A stretch of 64,000 nucleotides of DNA, taken from the NCBI GenBank assembly GCA_037447655.1, contig JBBHKE010000463.1:83947-147946 (forward strand). The letters are read 5' to 3'. Source of the stretch: Zygnema cylindricum. Its lineage: Eukaryota > Streptophyta > Zygnematophyceae > Zygnematales > Zygnemataceae. Of this stretch, positions 1-11,962 are shown piece by piece; the first letter of the stretch is position 1, and every line of letters starts with the position of its first letter. The notes below the pieces were generated by a model that was not told where the DNA came from, ran no database searches, and saw only the letters and a list, made by a program, of their open reading frames with translations. Made by a program: the position numbers and the translations under genes.

Positions 1-790
1 TATTTGACTTCTCTCTCACGTTACAATATTTTGACTTTATTTGACTACTGGTCTTTAGGAGGAAATGGCACAAAATTCTAACAATCCTTATACTTTAAGA
101 AGCGTAGAATTATGACAACTTTGTCGTTTGCTATTTGCATATGAAAGGCAATGTTGACAAGCACGTCCAAAATTAAACCGATCAAGCACATCTATTCACA
201 TGTTAAAGATAGTCAACGGACAGACCGTTAAATCATAACACAATGTTACCAAATTAGAAATATTGTGGACATCGATTGCACAATTTAGTACAAGCTTATG
301 TCAGCGCCTGACCCAACTAAAGTGACACACGCGCTTACCATTTCCATGTGATAATCAATTGTGAGATCCATCATTGAAGATTAAAGAGTAAAAAGGTAAT
401 CAATTTTAATCGCAATCAAATCATACTCTGTATACCATTTATGGCAGTGTATGTACTTTTTATACATTTATGGCAATGTATGTACTTTTTGACAGGAAAT
501 CCTATGTAGAGCAAAACTAGGTTTTCAAAACGGTATTCCATTCTTGCACCATTGTCCACCACCATTGTTCAAAAAGTTGAAAAATGTCTACGTAATTTTT
601 CAAATACCAACAAATTTGATGTCAATGGCAAGTTAAGAGCGCAAGACCTAAAAGTATGAACCTTAGTCACCTTTAATGTTGTTCAAATTTAAAACAAAAT
701 GGAACTACTGTTTGAATACACTAGACGTCACCCAGAATTAATTCAAAGTTTAAAGGACAAACACATAATTATTGAACTGCTCTCGAGTTT
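1..790. other. Unassigned AT-rich DNA
   Basis: I see no convincing gene, tRNA or complete repeat here. The composition is AT-rich with no open frame of useful length. It borders the Copia fragment that follows and may be older retroelement sequence, but nothing in it proves that. Confidence 0.4.
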
Positions 791-794
791 ACCC

Positions 795-1875
795 AAGTGG
801 ACGAGAAGGTAAAAGTTGAAATTCTATGACCACCGGTGTAGGTGGAGCTGCAGCAATAGTAGTAGAAGTAGACATGACTCAAACAGAAGCTTAACAAGAA
901 TCCGATCAAATACCCGTTTTCCACTCACTATAGAATCTGACACATAAGTTCAAATTATACCAAATTTAGCATACACTCAGATCACCATTACACACTGTCA
1001 ATTCCCAAAATTGCAGCAGAATTGAACTTGTTAACCATAAGATATGAACTTTGCAAGTTTCCCAAACTTTGCCCTTTGGAGTTTCATTAATCCCAAATTT
1101 GGATATAAAATATTTCTATGTACTAAACTTCATACACTGAGTGAGTATCAATTGCTCATTGACCAATCAAGTGTCTGCACCTGAAAAAGTGGTACTCATA
1201 CTTCCAAAAACCTATTTGCAACTAGCCTAAAGCTAAATAGTGAAACACTATTTTTTAATGTACGACACTACAAAAATATGTTTGTTTACGTATTCACAAT
1301 TTGGCCCCTTTCACATAATGTTGCTGTTTAGTTAACAACAACCAAATAAGTCCGACCGGATGTGGTTAATTTGTACGAATATCTGGAGTGCTTACAAATC
1401 ACCTCGTCACCTGTGGTCCCCACTTAAATCTTTGCCATTAGTTTGGTTAAAATCAACGTCTGGTATTTGTCCTTTACAATTGTTTTCCTAGATGTTCTAT
1501 TCACTTTACGTCCTCTGATTCGTCAAATTCACTTGTGCGATATGTGACATGTGTTAAGAGCCATTCCGCACTTTTGCGTTGTCTGTAATGCTGACGCGTG
1601 TTTATGTGACCGTACGATATAATCCACAGTTACTACTTCAATGTCACACTATTTAAGGTATGTATTACATCCAACCAGACATATATTCCTAGTTATAATC
1701 CCCCCCTCACACCCCTATCTACTGACGACAATGCTTTAAAACCAACACTCCCCTAAAGCTTTACATTCAATTATTCACTCAAACCAATAACGTTTACTTA
1801 AGTTGCAGGTAGAGCTTTAGTTAGCATATCTGCAACCATATTTTCATCAGGCAAATAACACAATTTTAGGACTCT
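795..1875 (-). mobile_element. Copia 3' end: RNase H tail, LTR and gag start
   Basis: Read on the minus strand, 1875 to about 1800 encodes the conserved end of a Copia RNase H domain (KLCYLPDENMVADMLTKALP). A polypurine tract follows (TTTAGGGGAGTG, about 1750). LTR/leader-type sequence then runs to about 876, and an ATG at 873-875 opens MSTSTTIAAAPP, followed by a few more codons before the reading frame stops. The same order, RNase H end, polypurine tract, LTR, short gag start, is seen at 24757-25996. The terminal sequence is diverged from that copy, so this is a different subfamily or an old copy. The rest of the element is missing on the high-coordinate side, where another insertion begins at 1876. 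Confidence 0.65.
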
Positions 1876-2265
1876 TGTCAAGCTCGTATGCGTTTCCGGC
1901 ACACCTTTATATCACCAAGGATTTCCGAGCGCTTTTCCAACTGTACGGTCATCAAAGTACGGAGAAAAGAGTGCACCCAGCTAAACAAGATTCTTTTATT
2001 TTCCAAACTGAACGGAACGCACTTTATTTCGCGCCTAACAGAGGTCGGACGACCAAGTTATTCCGTCTCAAAGATTGCTATTCCGTTACATGTAACCATT
2101 TTCCACCAGCCCTCGTTGGGGGTACATTGTGGATTGCCACATAACTTCCCGGATTTGCATCTAGATTATGCTGTTAGTTGTCAGTGGGAATTCAGTTTAG
2201 GAGCAACTGACTTTTGGTCCATTAATTACATTAGGACAAAGTCTGACACTTTAGTGAATTCCCAC
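1876..2265 (+). mobile_element. Relic of the TGTCAAGCTCG insertion family
   Basis: The segment begins TGTCAAGCTCGTATGCG exactly where the RNase H coding sequence of the minus-strand Copia fragment breaks off. Its first 300 bases align loosely with the complete insertion at 23655-24701. Shared blocks include the start, an ACGCACTTTA..AGGTCGGAC block and the GGGTACATTGTGG block. It therefore belongs to the same element family and has hit the same type of host, a Copia RNase H domain. The right edge is unclear, and the copy looks internally deleted and truncated. Confidence 0.5.
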
Positions 2266-2337
2266 TAGATAGAAAGGTATAGATAGGTATAGATATTGAC
2301 TTTGTCAGATGTTTTGTATATTTTTCAGCTAATCAAA

Positions 2338-3965
2338 AATCTGCTATCTACATCGGTGTTAGATGACAAGGAATTTGAGACAAAAACTATAAAAGGTGTG
2401 TTCACAGTTAGCTTTGAAAATGAGGTTCATTTCATAGCTAAATAGGGAAAACAAGGCATGTTTCGGATTGCCTTAAGCAATAAAAATAAAGAGGTTTTGT
2501 ATCCTTGTGCAAATAGAGTGGATGCAAAGGGAAAACCTGGATACTTAATGGGATATGATGAGGAGGTAAAGGGATATAGAGTCTATGATCTTGACAAGAA
2601 AGATATAATCTTGGTAAAGAATCTAGTGGTCATAGATGACGGAAAAATTCGTAGATCCCATCAAACACAACAAAATTGTCAAAATCATATTTGAAACTAA
2701 CCATGACTTTGAAACAAAAGATGTACCGGGGGAGACAACTCATCAAGCCAATGGAGGTACAACAGAAGGAAAATCTGAAGTGGAAGAAGAGATTCCTCCC
2801 ATGTCGGACAAGAGGGGAGAAGAAGCTACGGAACCGGTCTCCATGGATAGGGGAGCCGAGGAGCATCCAACGAAGAATCTGAGGATGCCATCAATACCAG
2901 CAACTGAACTTGAGAGAGGAAAAATGAGTAGTAAAACACTCCAATAAAAACAGAGAAATAACAAATTGACAAAGTTGTCACACCCGAATGAGCCTCAAAC
3001 TAATAAAAAGGTTATTAATAGTTATAAAAGTAGTAGATAGATGACAACTCTCCGTAGTCTGGTAGCAGCGAAAAACATGGAGGTTCAACAAGAAGAAGTA
3101 TTCATAAAGCAACCAGATGGTTTTGTGGAGAATGGACAAAAGAGTAAGGTGTGCAAATTGATCAAGTCTTTGTATGGACTTAAGCAGGCGCCACAACAAT
3201 GGAACGTCAAGTTGGATGAGTTCTTGACTAACCTAAGATACATTCGAATTAGTTTGGACCATTCTATCTATTTGTTGGAAGATGAGAATGGTGTAATTTT
3301 TGTTGCTATCTATATTGATGTTCGATAGATTTGAGTAAGTCAATTTAAAAGATCAATAAGTTGAAGAAGGACTTGAGGAGTCAGTTTGATATAAAGGATT
3401 CGGAGTAGCTAGATAAATTTTAGGAATTCAGATGGAAAGAGATAAAGAAAAGAGAATGATTAAACTGACTCAGAAAGAAGAAATAGGAAACATGCTTTTA
3501 AAGAAGTTTCAAATGGAGAAAGCAAACAGTTGCTCTACTCCAATGGACTTAAAGAAGGCGTCTGAGGGGAGCTTAGAGGGAGGAATGGTAATCCTAGATC
3601 AGATGGATGAAAAAGCAAAAGAGTTCATAAAAACACATTCCTTATAGACAGATCCTAGGGAGTTTAATTTACTTAATGAATTATACCCATCCAGACATGC
3701 GTAGTATGAGAGTTCTAATCAGGAGTCTAGATGATCCTAGAAGAGACTGGAGCACAAAGAGTTTAGATACTGGTAGGAATTAGAGATCAATGGTTGCATT
3801 TGGGCGGGAGGGGGATCTACTGACATCACCACTTAGAGTGACGCCAGCTATGGGGAAATGGTGGCGAATATGATGACGAAATATGTGCTTTCTCCAAATT
3901 CTTTTTTTTGTACAGAAAAGTATGGATTGAAACTTAAAAGTGACTAAGAATTAAGGGGTGTGTTG
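2338..3965 (+). pseudogene. Decayed Copia gag-pol fragment
   Basis: In plus-strand frames one can read the end of an integrase region (GYRVYDLDKKDIILVKNLV, about 2570-2630), then a reverse-transcriptase stretch (QPDGFVENGQKSKVCKLIKS and LYGLKQAPQQWN, 3110-3205), then the linker towards RNase H (LTQKEEIGNMLLKKF, 3460-3510). Frames are broken by stops and indels. The segment between integrase and reverse transcriptase is largely missing, and the YVDD box is damaged (AIYIDVR). A purine-rich tract with TGTTGAAA (about 3955-3968) probably marks the start of its 3' LTR. It cannot make a functional polyprotein. Confidence 0.75.
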
Positions 3966-4090
3966 AAAAAAGTAATTCTCAGGGCACTAGTTTATTTCCT
4001 AGACTCTAAATAGGAGAGAGAGAGTTAGTCGGAGAGCCACCATGGCTGCCTCTTTAGCAAACAAAGTGTAGACTAAGGAGAAAGAGGGAA
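3966..4090 (+). repeat. Probable start of a Copia 3' LTR
   Basis: The sequence follows a polypurine tract and opens TGTTGAAAAAAGTAATTCTCAGGGC, where a 3' LTR would start after the RNase H relic upstream. No second copy was found in the window, so the end is not defined. Confidence 0.35.
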
Positions 4091-4097
4091 AGGACTA

Positions 4098-4182
4098 CTT
4101 AACAAAATGATTTGACCAGTATAGGATTTGATCCTATGTCCTACAGAATGTCAGTCGTACAGCGTAGACGTGCGCCTTATCC
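4098..4182 (-). repeat. tRNA-like sequence (SINE or tRNA relic)
   Basis: On the minus strand there is an A-box-like GGGATAAGGCGC followed about 45 bases later by a B-box-like GGATCAAATCC inside a perfect TAGGA/TCCTA stem with a seven-base loop. The outer ends GACC and GGTC can pair. The D and anticodon arms do not fold cleanly, so I do not call a functional tRNA. A Pol III-derived SINE head or a decayed tRNA is more likely. Confidence 0.3.
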
Positions 4183-4679
4183 CTTAGGTCTTTATGAAAC
4201 ATTATGATTATGGGGTGTGCTATTTATATAGACATGTACGCAGTGACATACGAAACGTACATAGGCTGCATACTTTGTGGGCCAATGGAGGCCACAGAGT
4301 TTCAAAGGGGTCACATCATAGTTAAGGGGTCACACAACCAAGCTATGGTGAGCCCCTACGAGAAATTACAGTGAAATACAAAAATTACACTTCACTTGTG
4401 TCCAATTATTATAATTTAGTTGGTTTTTCCTCATTAGATGTACTTTTTCTTTTTCTTTTCAATTATGACTGTGTCACATGTGAGTTGCGACATGGGAAAT
4501 GTTCACCTTTGTGTAACATGTGCAGCTTGCTTTGTCTACTTGGTTGCATGTGCATTTGAACAGCGCTGCAATACACTTTTAATAGGCAAAGGGTGAGGGT
4601 GTGAGGGCACTCGGAGTAGGATACATGGATGAGTAGTCGGCCACCACCGTCGTCAAATACTCCCACCATGGGCTTTAAT

Positions 4680-6240
4680 ACAGGGTCGCCTCTCTCTTCC
4701 CACCCTCCCTCTAGTTTCTCCCTCACCCTCTCCCTCTCCCTCTCGTTCAGCGATCTACATCACTTACATACCAGTTCACCAAAGCATATAATTTCCATTC
4801 AGCCGTTCTTTACCACTTTTCTCCACCATCAGTAATTTACTTTTCTAATGTTATTTTTCAATGCTAAGATCATATCGTCAATCTAGTTTTCTAAATGTTG
4901 TGTAATTATCATTCAAACATCCCTCTCATAAAAGTGTGTGATTCTCGAAGTCATTGTCATCATTAGTCATCGTCATTAGGACTCTAGTATTAGGCCGCCC
5001 TTGAAAGGGCCGAGAGTGCCACACGGTGATCAACCACATCCAACAATCTAACCTTGGAGGGAATGGAGCCTTGGGTGCCAAATGGAGCCTTGGGTGCCAA
5101 ATGGTGCCTTGGCTTGGTGAGGAGACCAAGGATTGGCACAACACATACTGCCTTGAAAACACCAACCGCAACATCGACGAAGAACGCGACGGCGTCAGCA
5201 TCACCACCCTCATGATTAAGGCAAGGTTCAAGGAGGAGAGGGTGATCATGTGAGGGTCATCCATCCCTCCCTCACACGCTTCTACCCTCCCTTTCTCTTC
5301 CCCTCCCTCCATTCCTCGCGCCCTTCCTCCTTTCCTCGCTCTTCCTTCTTTCCCGCCCCTCTCCCTCCATCCCTCCTTTTCATCTCTCCCTACTTATCCT
5401 TCCCTTTTCCCCTCTCTTTATCACTCCCTCCATTCCTCCCTCCTCTCACCTCCCCCCTCCCTCCCACTACCTCTCCACCTCCCTCCCTCCCTCCCTCCCA
5501 CCCTCCATCCCTCTCCACATCACTACCTTCCTCCCTTCTTCCCTCCCTTCTCTCCTTCCCTCCACTCCCTTTCCCCTCCTCTCCTCATCCCTACCATCCT
5601 CCCTTCTTCCCTCCCTTCTCTCCTCCTTCCCTCCACTCCTTTCCCCCTCCTCTCCTCATCCCTCCCCTACCCCCCTGTCCTTCCTTAACTCCCTCCCTCT
5701 ATCGCTCCATTTACCTCTCTCTCCCTCCCTCTCTCTCCCTCCCTATCCCTCCCTCCCTATCCCTCCCTCCCTCTCTCTCCCTCCCACTCTTTTGTCTTAT
5801 CTTTAGAAGCAGCTCGTACCATCTGCCAGGTGGACCGAGTCAATATCGCATGTCACCCAACTCACGAATTCTCTCCCTTCCTCCCTCCCACCCTCCCTCT
5901 CCTCCCTCTCCTACCTCTCCTTTCCCTCCCTTCCTCTCCCTTTCCTTCCCCCCTCTCTCTTCCCCCCCTCCCCCCCTCACCCTCTTCCTCTCTCTCTTTC
6001 CTCTCCCTCTTCCTCTCCCTCACCTCTCCCTCCCCTCTCCTGTGATCAGCATCACTTACCAGTTTACCAAAGCAAATAGTTTCCATAGCATGGATCTTTA
6101 CCACTTTTCTCATCTTTAACATAGTTTCCTAATTGTTGTGTGATTGTCATTCAAACATCTTTCTTGTAAAAACTACGTGATTCTCGAAATCATTGTTATC
6201 ATTTGTCTTTGTCATCATTATGTAACCATAACAAACATGC
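4680..6240 (+). repeat. Duplicated pyrimidine-tract block
   Basis: A unit made of a C/T tract followed by about 200 bases of unique sequence is present twice in direct orientation. Copy one has a short tract (4683-4745) and unique part about 4746-4985. Copy two has a huge tract (about 5250-6040) and unique part about 6044-6235. Shared landmarks are ATCACTTAC..ACCAGTT..ACCAAAGCA, TTTACCACTTTTCTC, ATTCAAACATC and GTGATTCTCGAA. Between them, at 5062-5118, is a 19-bp tandem repeat (AATGGAGCCTTGGGTGCCA, about three copies). The long open frames over the tract are artefacts of CCCTCC repetition. Confidence 0.75.
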
Positions 6241-7096
6241 TAATAAACTTCTGATAAATAGGGTATAATCAAGTAGACCTCATTTAATGTTTTGGCGACG
6301 AGCTCAATTATAATCCACATGTCGAGATGATGTGCAATGTTAGTCACATTGTCTGCTGGTAGAGAAACTCGAGTATAGTTTGCTTTTAACTTTTTGTAAA
6401 TAATGTTACACAGGTTCCCTTCAAATTTTGTTGCGAAAAGGTGACTATTCGCAATGCAAAAAAATGATTATTGAATTGGCTTCGAGTTGGACAAAGAGTT
6501 TGATGAAGTAAACACCTAGACTCTAAACACCTCTCCTCAATGCCGTATCCATGAGTAATTAATAAGATCATGTACAAATTGAATTAAAAAGCATGATGGT
6601 AAACAATCTTGAGTCCAAAGGTACAAAAGGTTATATGCAGGATAAATTAAAAAGCACAATGGTAAACCATCTGAGTCTGGTACAAAAGGGGTGGCATGGC
6701 CGAAACTAAAAAACTACAAGCAAGGCCAAAAAAAACAAAAAAAAGCAACATGAATACATAAAAATGGCGCAGAAAACAATATAATCAATATAACATTTGT
6801 CAAGTGTAAGCTGCGTCTCACCTGAAAACTCATCTGTTAGGTGGGCAAGTCTATCTAACGTAAGGCTTTCTTGACAAGCTATCTAGCATGTATCTCCGGT
6901 GCCAAAACCTCCAAAACCTTACGGCCAATCAGAAAAGCAAAACCGTTTGCAACAAACAATGAGACAAAAGGAAAAAGAAGGAAAGACAAAAGATCCCCAT
7001 GTTTACACTGCAACTCTACACAAAACCAAGGCAGCCTAACTTTCAACCGAATTGTAAACAAAACAAGATTATTCACACAGTGATACCAATACCAGA
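6240..7096. other. Intergenic, nothing recognised
   Basis: AT-rich sequence without a supported gene. A short local similarity between about 6575-6630 and 6640-6690 (GCATGATGGTAAAC / GCACAATGGTAAACCATC) is the only structure seen. Confidence 0.4.
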
Positions 7097-7104
7097 CTAG
7101 AAAC

Positions 7105-7255
7105 ATAGTTCAAATGTGTAAAATAATTAGGAAATGCTACACATGGTTTCCCTGTAATATAAACGCATATTATACTCGAAGAAACCATATAAACGAGTAT
7201 TGTACAGAATACCCCATATAGGGTTTCCAATAATTTTTGCACATTTGAACTATGG
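7105..7255. mobile_element. Miniature hAT-like element M1
   Basis: The two ends form an imperfect inverted repeat of about 30 bp (ATAGTTCAAATGTG.. / ..GCACATTTGAACTAT). The flanks CTAGAAAC (7097-7104) and TTAGAAAC (7256-7263) make an 8-bp target duplication with one mismatch. An 8-bp duplication is the hAT superfamily signature. At 151 bp it can encode nothing. It resembles the element at 49731-50036 in its terminal bases. Confidence 0.6.
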
Positions 7256-7670
7256 TTAGAAACTCGCCATCAAATCCCAAAGAGCCTACCGTTACGAAAT
7301 TTAAAAATGGAAAAGAAAAGTAAAAAAAAAATCGCACCAAAACAATCTTCACACGCCTAGATTCCGTATATTCATAAAACAACGACAAAATCTACTACAA
7401 GGTAGTTGAGACCTTCTTATAAAATTGCAAAAAAACAGGACACTTTACAACCGAACCAAGGATAAATGTTCATCAGAAACGAGCCTGTACATCTGTCTCC
7501 ATCAGTTCATCCTTTCGTGCTTCAAAGAATTCATGCTTTAAAAAGAACTACAGCAAATCCGGCAAAGAAAAAAGAAAAAAAGAGGATCACGACAAGAGGA
7601 CAAACAAGAGGGAAGACACGAGGGACAAGAGGGACAATGAATTAACATTTGAATACGCTCCAACCTTAAC

Positions 7671-10600
7671 CTATGCCTGCATGTCTATGGGGACAGGTCC
7701 CTCCTCCACCGGAGTCGGTGGTATGTCAACTGTTCGCCTCCAAGCGAGCTCCCGAGCCCCGTTTTTATCCACAATTTTGATCAGAAAGTTGGGAGGAGAC
7801 ACAACCAACCGCCTTCGCACTTCCTCTATGCATTTGTCCACAAGCTCCAGCGCTTCATCGAGCGACATACTTTTCGAGTAATATTTGTCCATGAGAGAGA
7901 GCATGAAATATCCTCCTGGAGCACATAAACTCGTATGTATAAAATACAGATTATATTTGGCACATAAACAGCACATTCAGTACAGTAGACAAGCTAAGCA
8001 AATAAGGAAAAGTAAGCATAAGTAAGATCATGTTTATATACAGTTACAGCCACTCTGTTCAACTCGAAACCGGTTCAAACATTATTATTTTACGTTCTGA
8101 TTATTGAACTTTTGAACGAATTTTTAAGAGGTTTGGACTTCTCGTAATATTATTTACAAGAGGTACAATTCTGACGCTTTCTATTGGCGGAAAGCATCTT
8201 GTCGTTGTCCAGTAAATTGACGTGTATTTTAAGATTTCTTGGACTTTTGTCACCACACAATATTAAAAAAGTTCAAGTTGATTATACCCTATTTCTTTTA
8301 AGTTCATAGGGGTGGCCTTCACGGTATTCTAAGTCCAGAAACAAAGTAACGAGCAAAATTGTGACAACTTTCAAAAACTTTTACCATAGATTTGCTCATT
8401 TAACCACCTCAAACTGACAAACTTGACAGCGAACCGTAACTTTGTGATGTACACTGTAATTTGGACTTACCGTAACCCATTGCAGCTTTGTCTAACTTAT
8501 GAAGGGTAGAGATATAATCCAAGTAATAAAGAGATGGGCCTTCCCCTTCGTCATATCCAGCGATCAAAAAATTGGCTTGGTATGCTCCCTTTTCCATCCA
8601 GCAATTCCCCACAGCAAAAAACAACTCCTTAAGAACGAACCAAACTTCCAAAAAAAAAAAAACAACAACGACGACGACAACGATAACAAAAGATAGACGA
8701 CGTAACAACGGGAAGCAACCTAAATAACCGTCCTCCTGCAAAACCTGACTGAATTCATGTTCTCAGTCAGAAAACAGAAAAAATGCACGGGCCCCTGTTT
8801 TACCCTAAACATACTTATGAACCGATACCTTTAGTTTGTCCACAAAAGCCACATGCTATTCCCACATTATTGAACCATCTAATGGTCCTCCAAACTTTTA
8901 CCATTCAGTTTGTCACATACGATGACCACACCAATTCCAAACATATAAGCAAACTTGTTGTGCACCCAATAACTTCTACACAATTAACATCCATCCTAAA
9001 AACATAATCATCGACCCATGGCTATTGAGAGGTTGCAATCTGCAAGATACAAAGTTTTCACAGGGTCAGAATCCCCATTTTGTTCAGAGTAAAAGCCTTT
9101 CTTTCAAATTCGGGAACTAATTGACCTTTAACCACAACCGATTTCCAGCCATTAGCTTTTGAGCCTTCATTTTTGGAAAACTCTTTTAGTAGATGCTTAC
9201 CGAAGAACGAAGGGCTTTAGCAAGTTCACCACGTGTATAATTAGCTGCTGCTGCTGTAGAGAGGGGAATACCATTGCGATATTGATATAGATGCATGTTC
9301 TTCTGGACGAATTCGGAAAATTGGACTCTGAAAACAAAGCAACAATCAAAATAATAAGTTCAGGATCTGCAGTGTAAGATAATAGTTACAAGATCAACAA
9401 GATTCAAAAATGATCTTGACAGAAACTGTTCAAACCAGAACAGCCATCTTCCCCACCAATCCTCCAGCAAGATCGATGTCTAAATACTAAAAAAGTCAAA
9501 AAAATAAGCTTTGACTTTATTGGATCCAAACAGGGGCTCACAAGTTGGAATAAATGGGCGATAGACTCTTGGTATGCATTTCACAAAATTGACGCTTCCA
9601 AGGAGTTAATGAACGAAATAATCGAGGATTACATCATTAATGTGAAATTAAAATGACTAATTCTTTTTACCTGTCAATATTATACCCATATGTATAACAT
9701 TTAGCCTACGGGAAATAATGTTTATTGAACATTATCCTAACAAGACACGCATTCCTGCAATGAAAAAGTTAAATAATATATCGCAACACGTGAACTCATC
9801 GCGGAAAACTACACCCTAATGAACGAAATTGTATGGAACTCAGCCAGGGAAAGGCCCATTAAGACCACAACTTAAACCATACTATACCACTCCAGATTTT
9901 TATGTCCACTTTTATGCCTATTCTTTTGTGTAATGATAGCAAATCGTACCAATATTGGAACATATTACAAAGAGTGATGTAGGCATTAGAGATGCTCTTG
10001 GAAATGTAAATTTCATAGTTTAACATGGATATTCTTCAGTTAAAAAAAAACAGTTTTAATGCCACTCAAACCATGTTTTCATCCTCCCAACACAAATAAG
10101 AAGGCTGGTTGTTATTTGCCTCCCACAACATAACCAGTAAATTAGTTAGCCACAACTGATCCTTTTGTCGAAGGCCATTATTCAAATTACTAAACGGTTA
10201 TTAAAAGGTTATCAAGTACCTGCCAAAACCTAAAAAAAACAGTTGTCTGTTTTTTATGTCAAATAATTGCAACAACAACCTATTGTCTTTTGACCTAATA
10301 TGCTTCAAAAGATAGGGTTGAAAACAAGTTAAAAAGGCTCACACATTTTACTTTACAAAATTCCTGAAACTAGAAAACCAATCACAAAAATAATCAGAAA
10401 ATACACTAAAATCAGCATCATACATCTCTTGCCAGTACTACTCTGCAAATACGCATCAAACCCTAAAACGAAGAAAGGCGAAGTCACAAAGAAAGTCATA
10501 AACTAAGTCCTATTCCAGATTATTGCTCTGCATCACTGACCTGTCTCCTGTTGTGCCTGACTGTCCCATCAGTTTGTGACTGTCCAGAATCATTATTTTG

Positions 10601-10698
10601 TCTTCGTCCGTTTTTTGGACGACAATTGACTGTACTGCTGACGTGTCAGCGGCCACCAAAGCGAAACCATCTCCCACCAGACCGAACAGACAGTCCAT
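7671..10698 (-). CDS. PBD: 20S proteasome subunit beta type-2 (beta4, PBD)
   Basis: This is a non-catalytic beta-ring subunit of the 20S proteasome core, needed for assembly and acting in cytoplasm and nucleus. Four exons join with matching phases: 10541-10698, 9201-9327, 8471-8588 and 7671-7915, giving about 215 residues (Arabidopsis PBD has about 204). The start is the ATG of [20 protein letters not shown], matching the family start; there is no propeptide or catalytic Thr1, as expected for beta4. Further landmarks are [82 protein letters not shown] and [14 protein letters not shown]. Residues after about 195 are a tail ([14 protein letters not shown]) that I do not recall from the Arabidopsis protein. 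The acceptor of exon 3 (GAAAAG/GGAGCA) has a weak pyrimidine tract and is the least certain junction. A hAT-like element ends 209 bp upstream of the ATG. Confidence 0.95.
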
Positions 10699-10906
10699 TG
10701 CAGACAAATTGGAAAAGAAAAATTGAAATAGAGAAGTAAACTTCGACAAGAAACGCAAAAAATGATAAGGATTTGAGGCGTATTTCTTCAAATCTGGGAG
10801 CTTCAAGTCCTACGGAATGCTAAACGAAGCAAGAGTTCAATAAACTTCAAAATGTGCGAGAAATTACAATACCGTACACCTTTTGTCACTATTCGTGTGA
10901 TTTTTG

Positions 10907-11809
10907 TAGTGTTGTGTATCGGTAAAAAACTTATCGCGATAACACCGATACCGATAGTTATCGGTTATCGAACGGTCAGAGCTTCCGATATATCGGTCTG
11001 GGACCAACAAATTCCATATCGGCGATAACCTAAAAAATATATAGTATGCGTACAATAGTACTTCATAGCATACTGTATTATTTTATTGATTTTGGCATGC
11101 CACGTATAAAAATCTGTTCCGTTACAGTTTAACTGCAATTTATTACCGTAAACGCGGCGCATAAACGTTTGCTGGTTAACTGAACAAAAATTTTACGGCG
11201 ACGTACGGAAATTTACTGAAAAACTGGTGAACATGGAACTGGAAAAGGACGGCGGACACAAAAGTACAACGGACACAAAAGTATAACGGACGCAAAATAA
11301 CATTCTGCGCGCCGCCGGAATCGAACGGACGACTTGGAATGAGAAAACACGAACGAACGGGCCAGCGTGAGCGCCGGCATCCCGGAATGGCTCTTTTGGC
11401 AGCTTTTGCCAAAAAAGCCGACAGATTGACACGTGGCAAGTCCCTAGTGGATCTCAAGGAATTAAGGGACAAAGCCATGGCGTCGGATGTGAAAGGTGCA
11501 TTGTTTTTACTGGATCCGTATCAAAATCGTACAGATTTCATGGCGGCTACAGTACTTTCTATGCTTGTACACGTCCGGAGAATATGACGTACAGTTGAGT
11601 GTACAAACCGTACATTTATCTGTACGGTCCGTACAGATATCACCGATAATTATCGGTATCGGCATTATCGCCGATAAGTACCCGATATTATCGGCTACTT
11701 ATCGGCGATAAGACCGATGTCGATATATCGTACCAATATATCGATTATCGGGTACCCGAAAAAAGGCCCATATCGGTTATCGGCAAATCCTTACCGATAC
11801 ACAACACTA
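10907..11809. mobile_element. Complete hAT-like element with TATCGG motifs
   Basis: The ends are inverted repeats TAGTGTTGTGTATCGGTAA and TTACCGATACACAACACTA, perfect over 19 bp. The flanks are an exact 8-bp direct repeat GATTTTTG (10899-10906 and 11810-11817). TIR start TAG-G-TG and an 8-bp duplication are hAT features. Both subterminal regions (10915-11035 and 11640-11795) are packed with TATCGG/CCGATA and ATATATCG motifs in both orientations, the arrangement expected of transposase-binding repeats. No transposase was found, so the copy is non-autonomous. It sits in the upstream region of the proteasome gene. Confidence 0.9.
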
Positions 11810-11962
11810 GATTTTTGGTTGTACTTGAATCATTTCTCTTCGTGCACACATGTCGGATTGTTAATTTCACGGTTGCGATTGACAGGCAAGATTCTCACAT
11901 TCCGATCTCCAATCGAATATCTGAAATTTGAAAATCGGACATGAGGAGAAAATATTACAACA

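Noticed and set aside
5250-6119. 289-codon open frame rich in Pro, Ser and Leu
   Set aside because: It exists only because the CCCTCC tract lacks stops; it has no domain and composition is dictated by the repeat.
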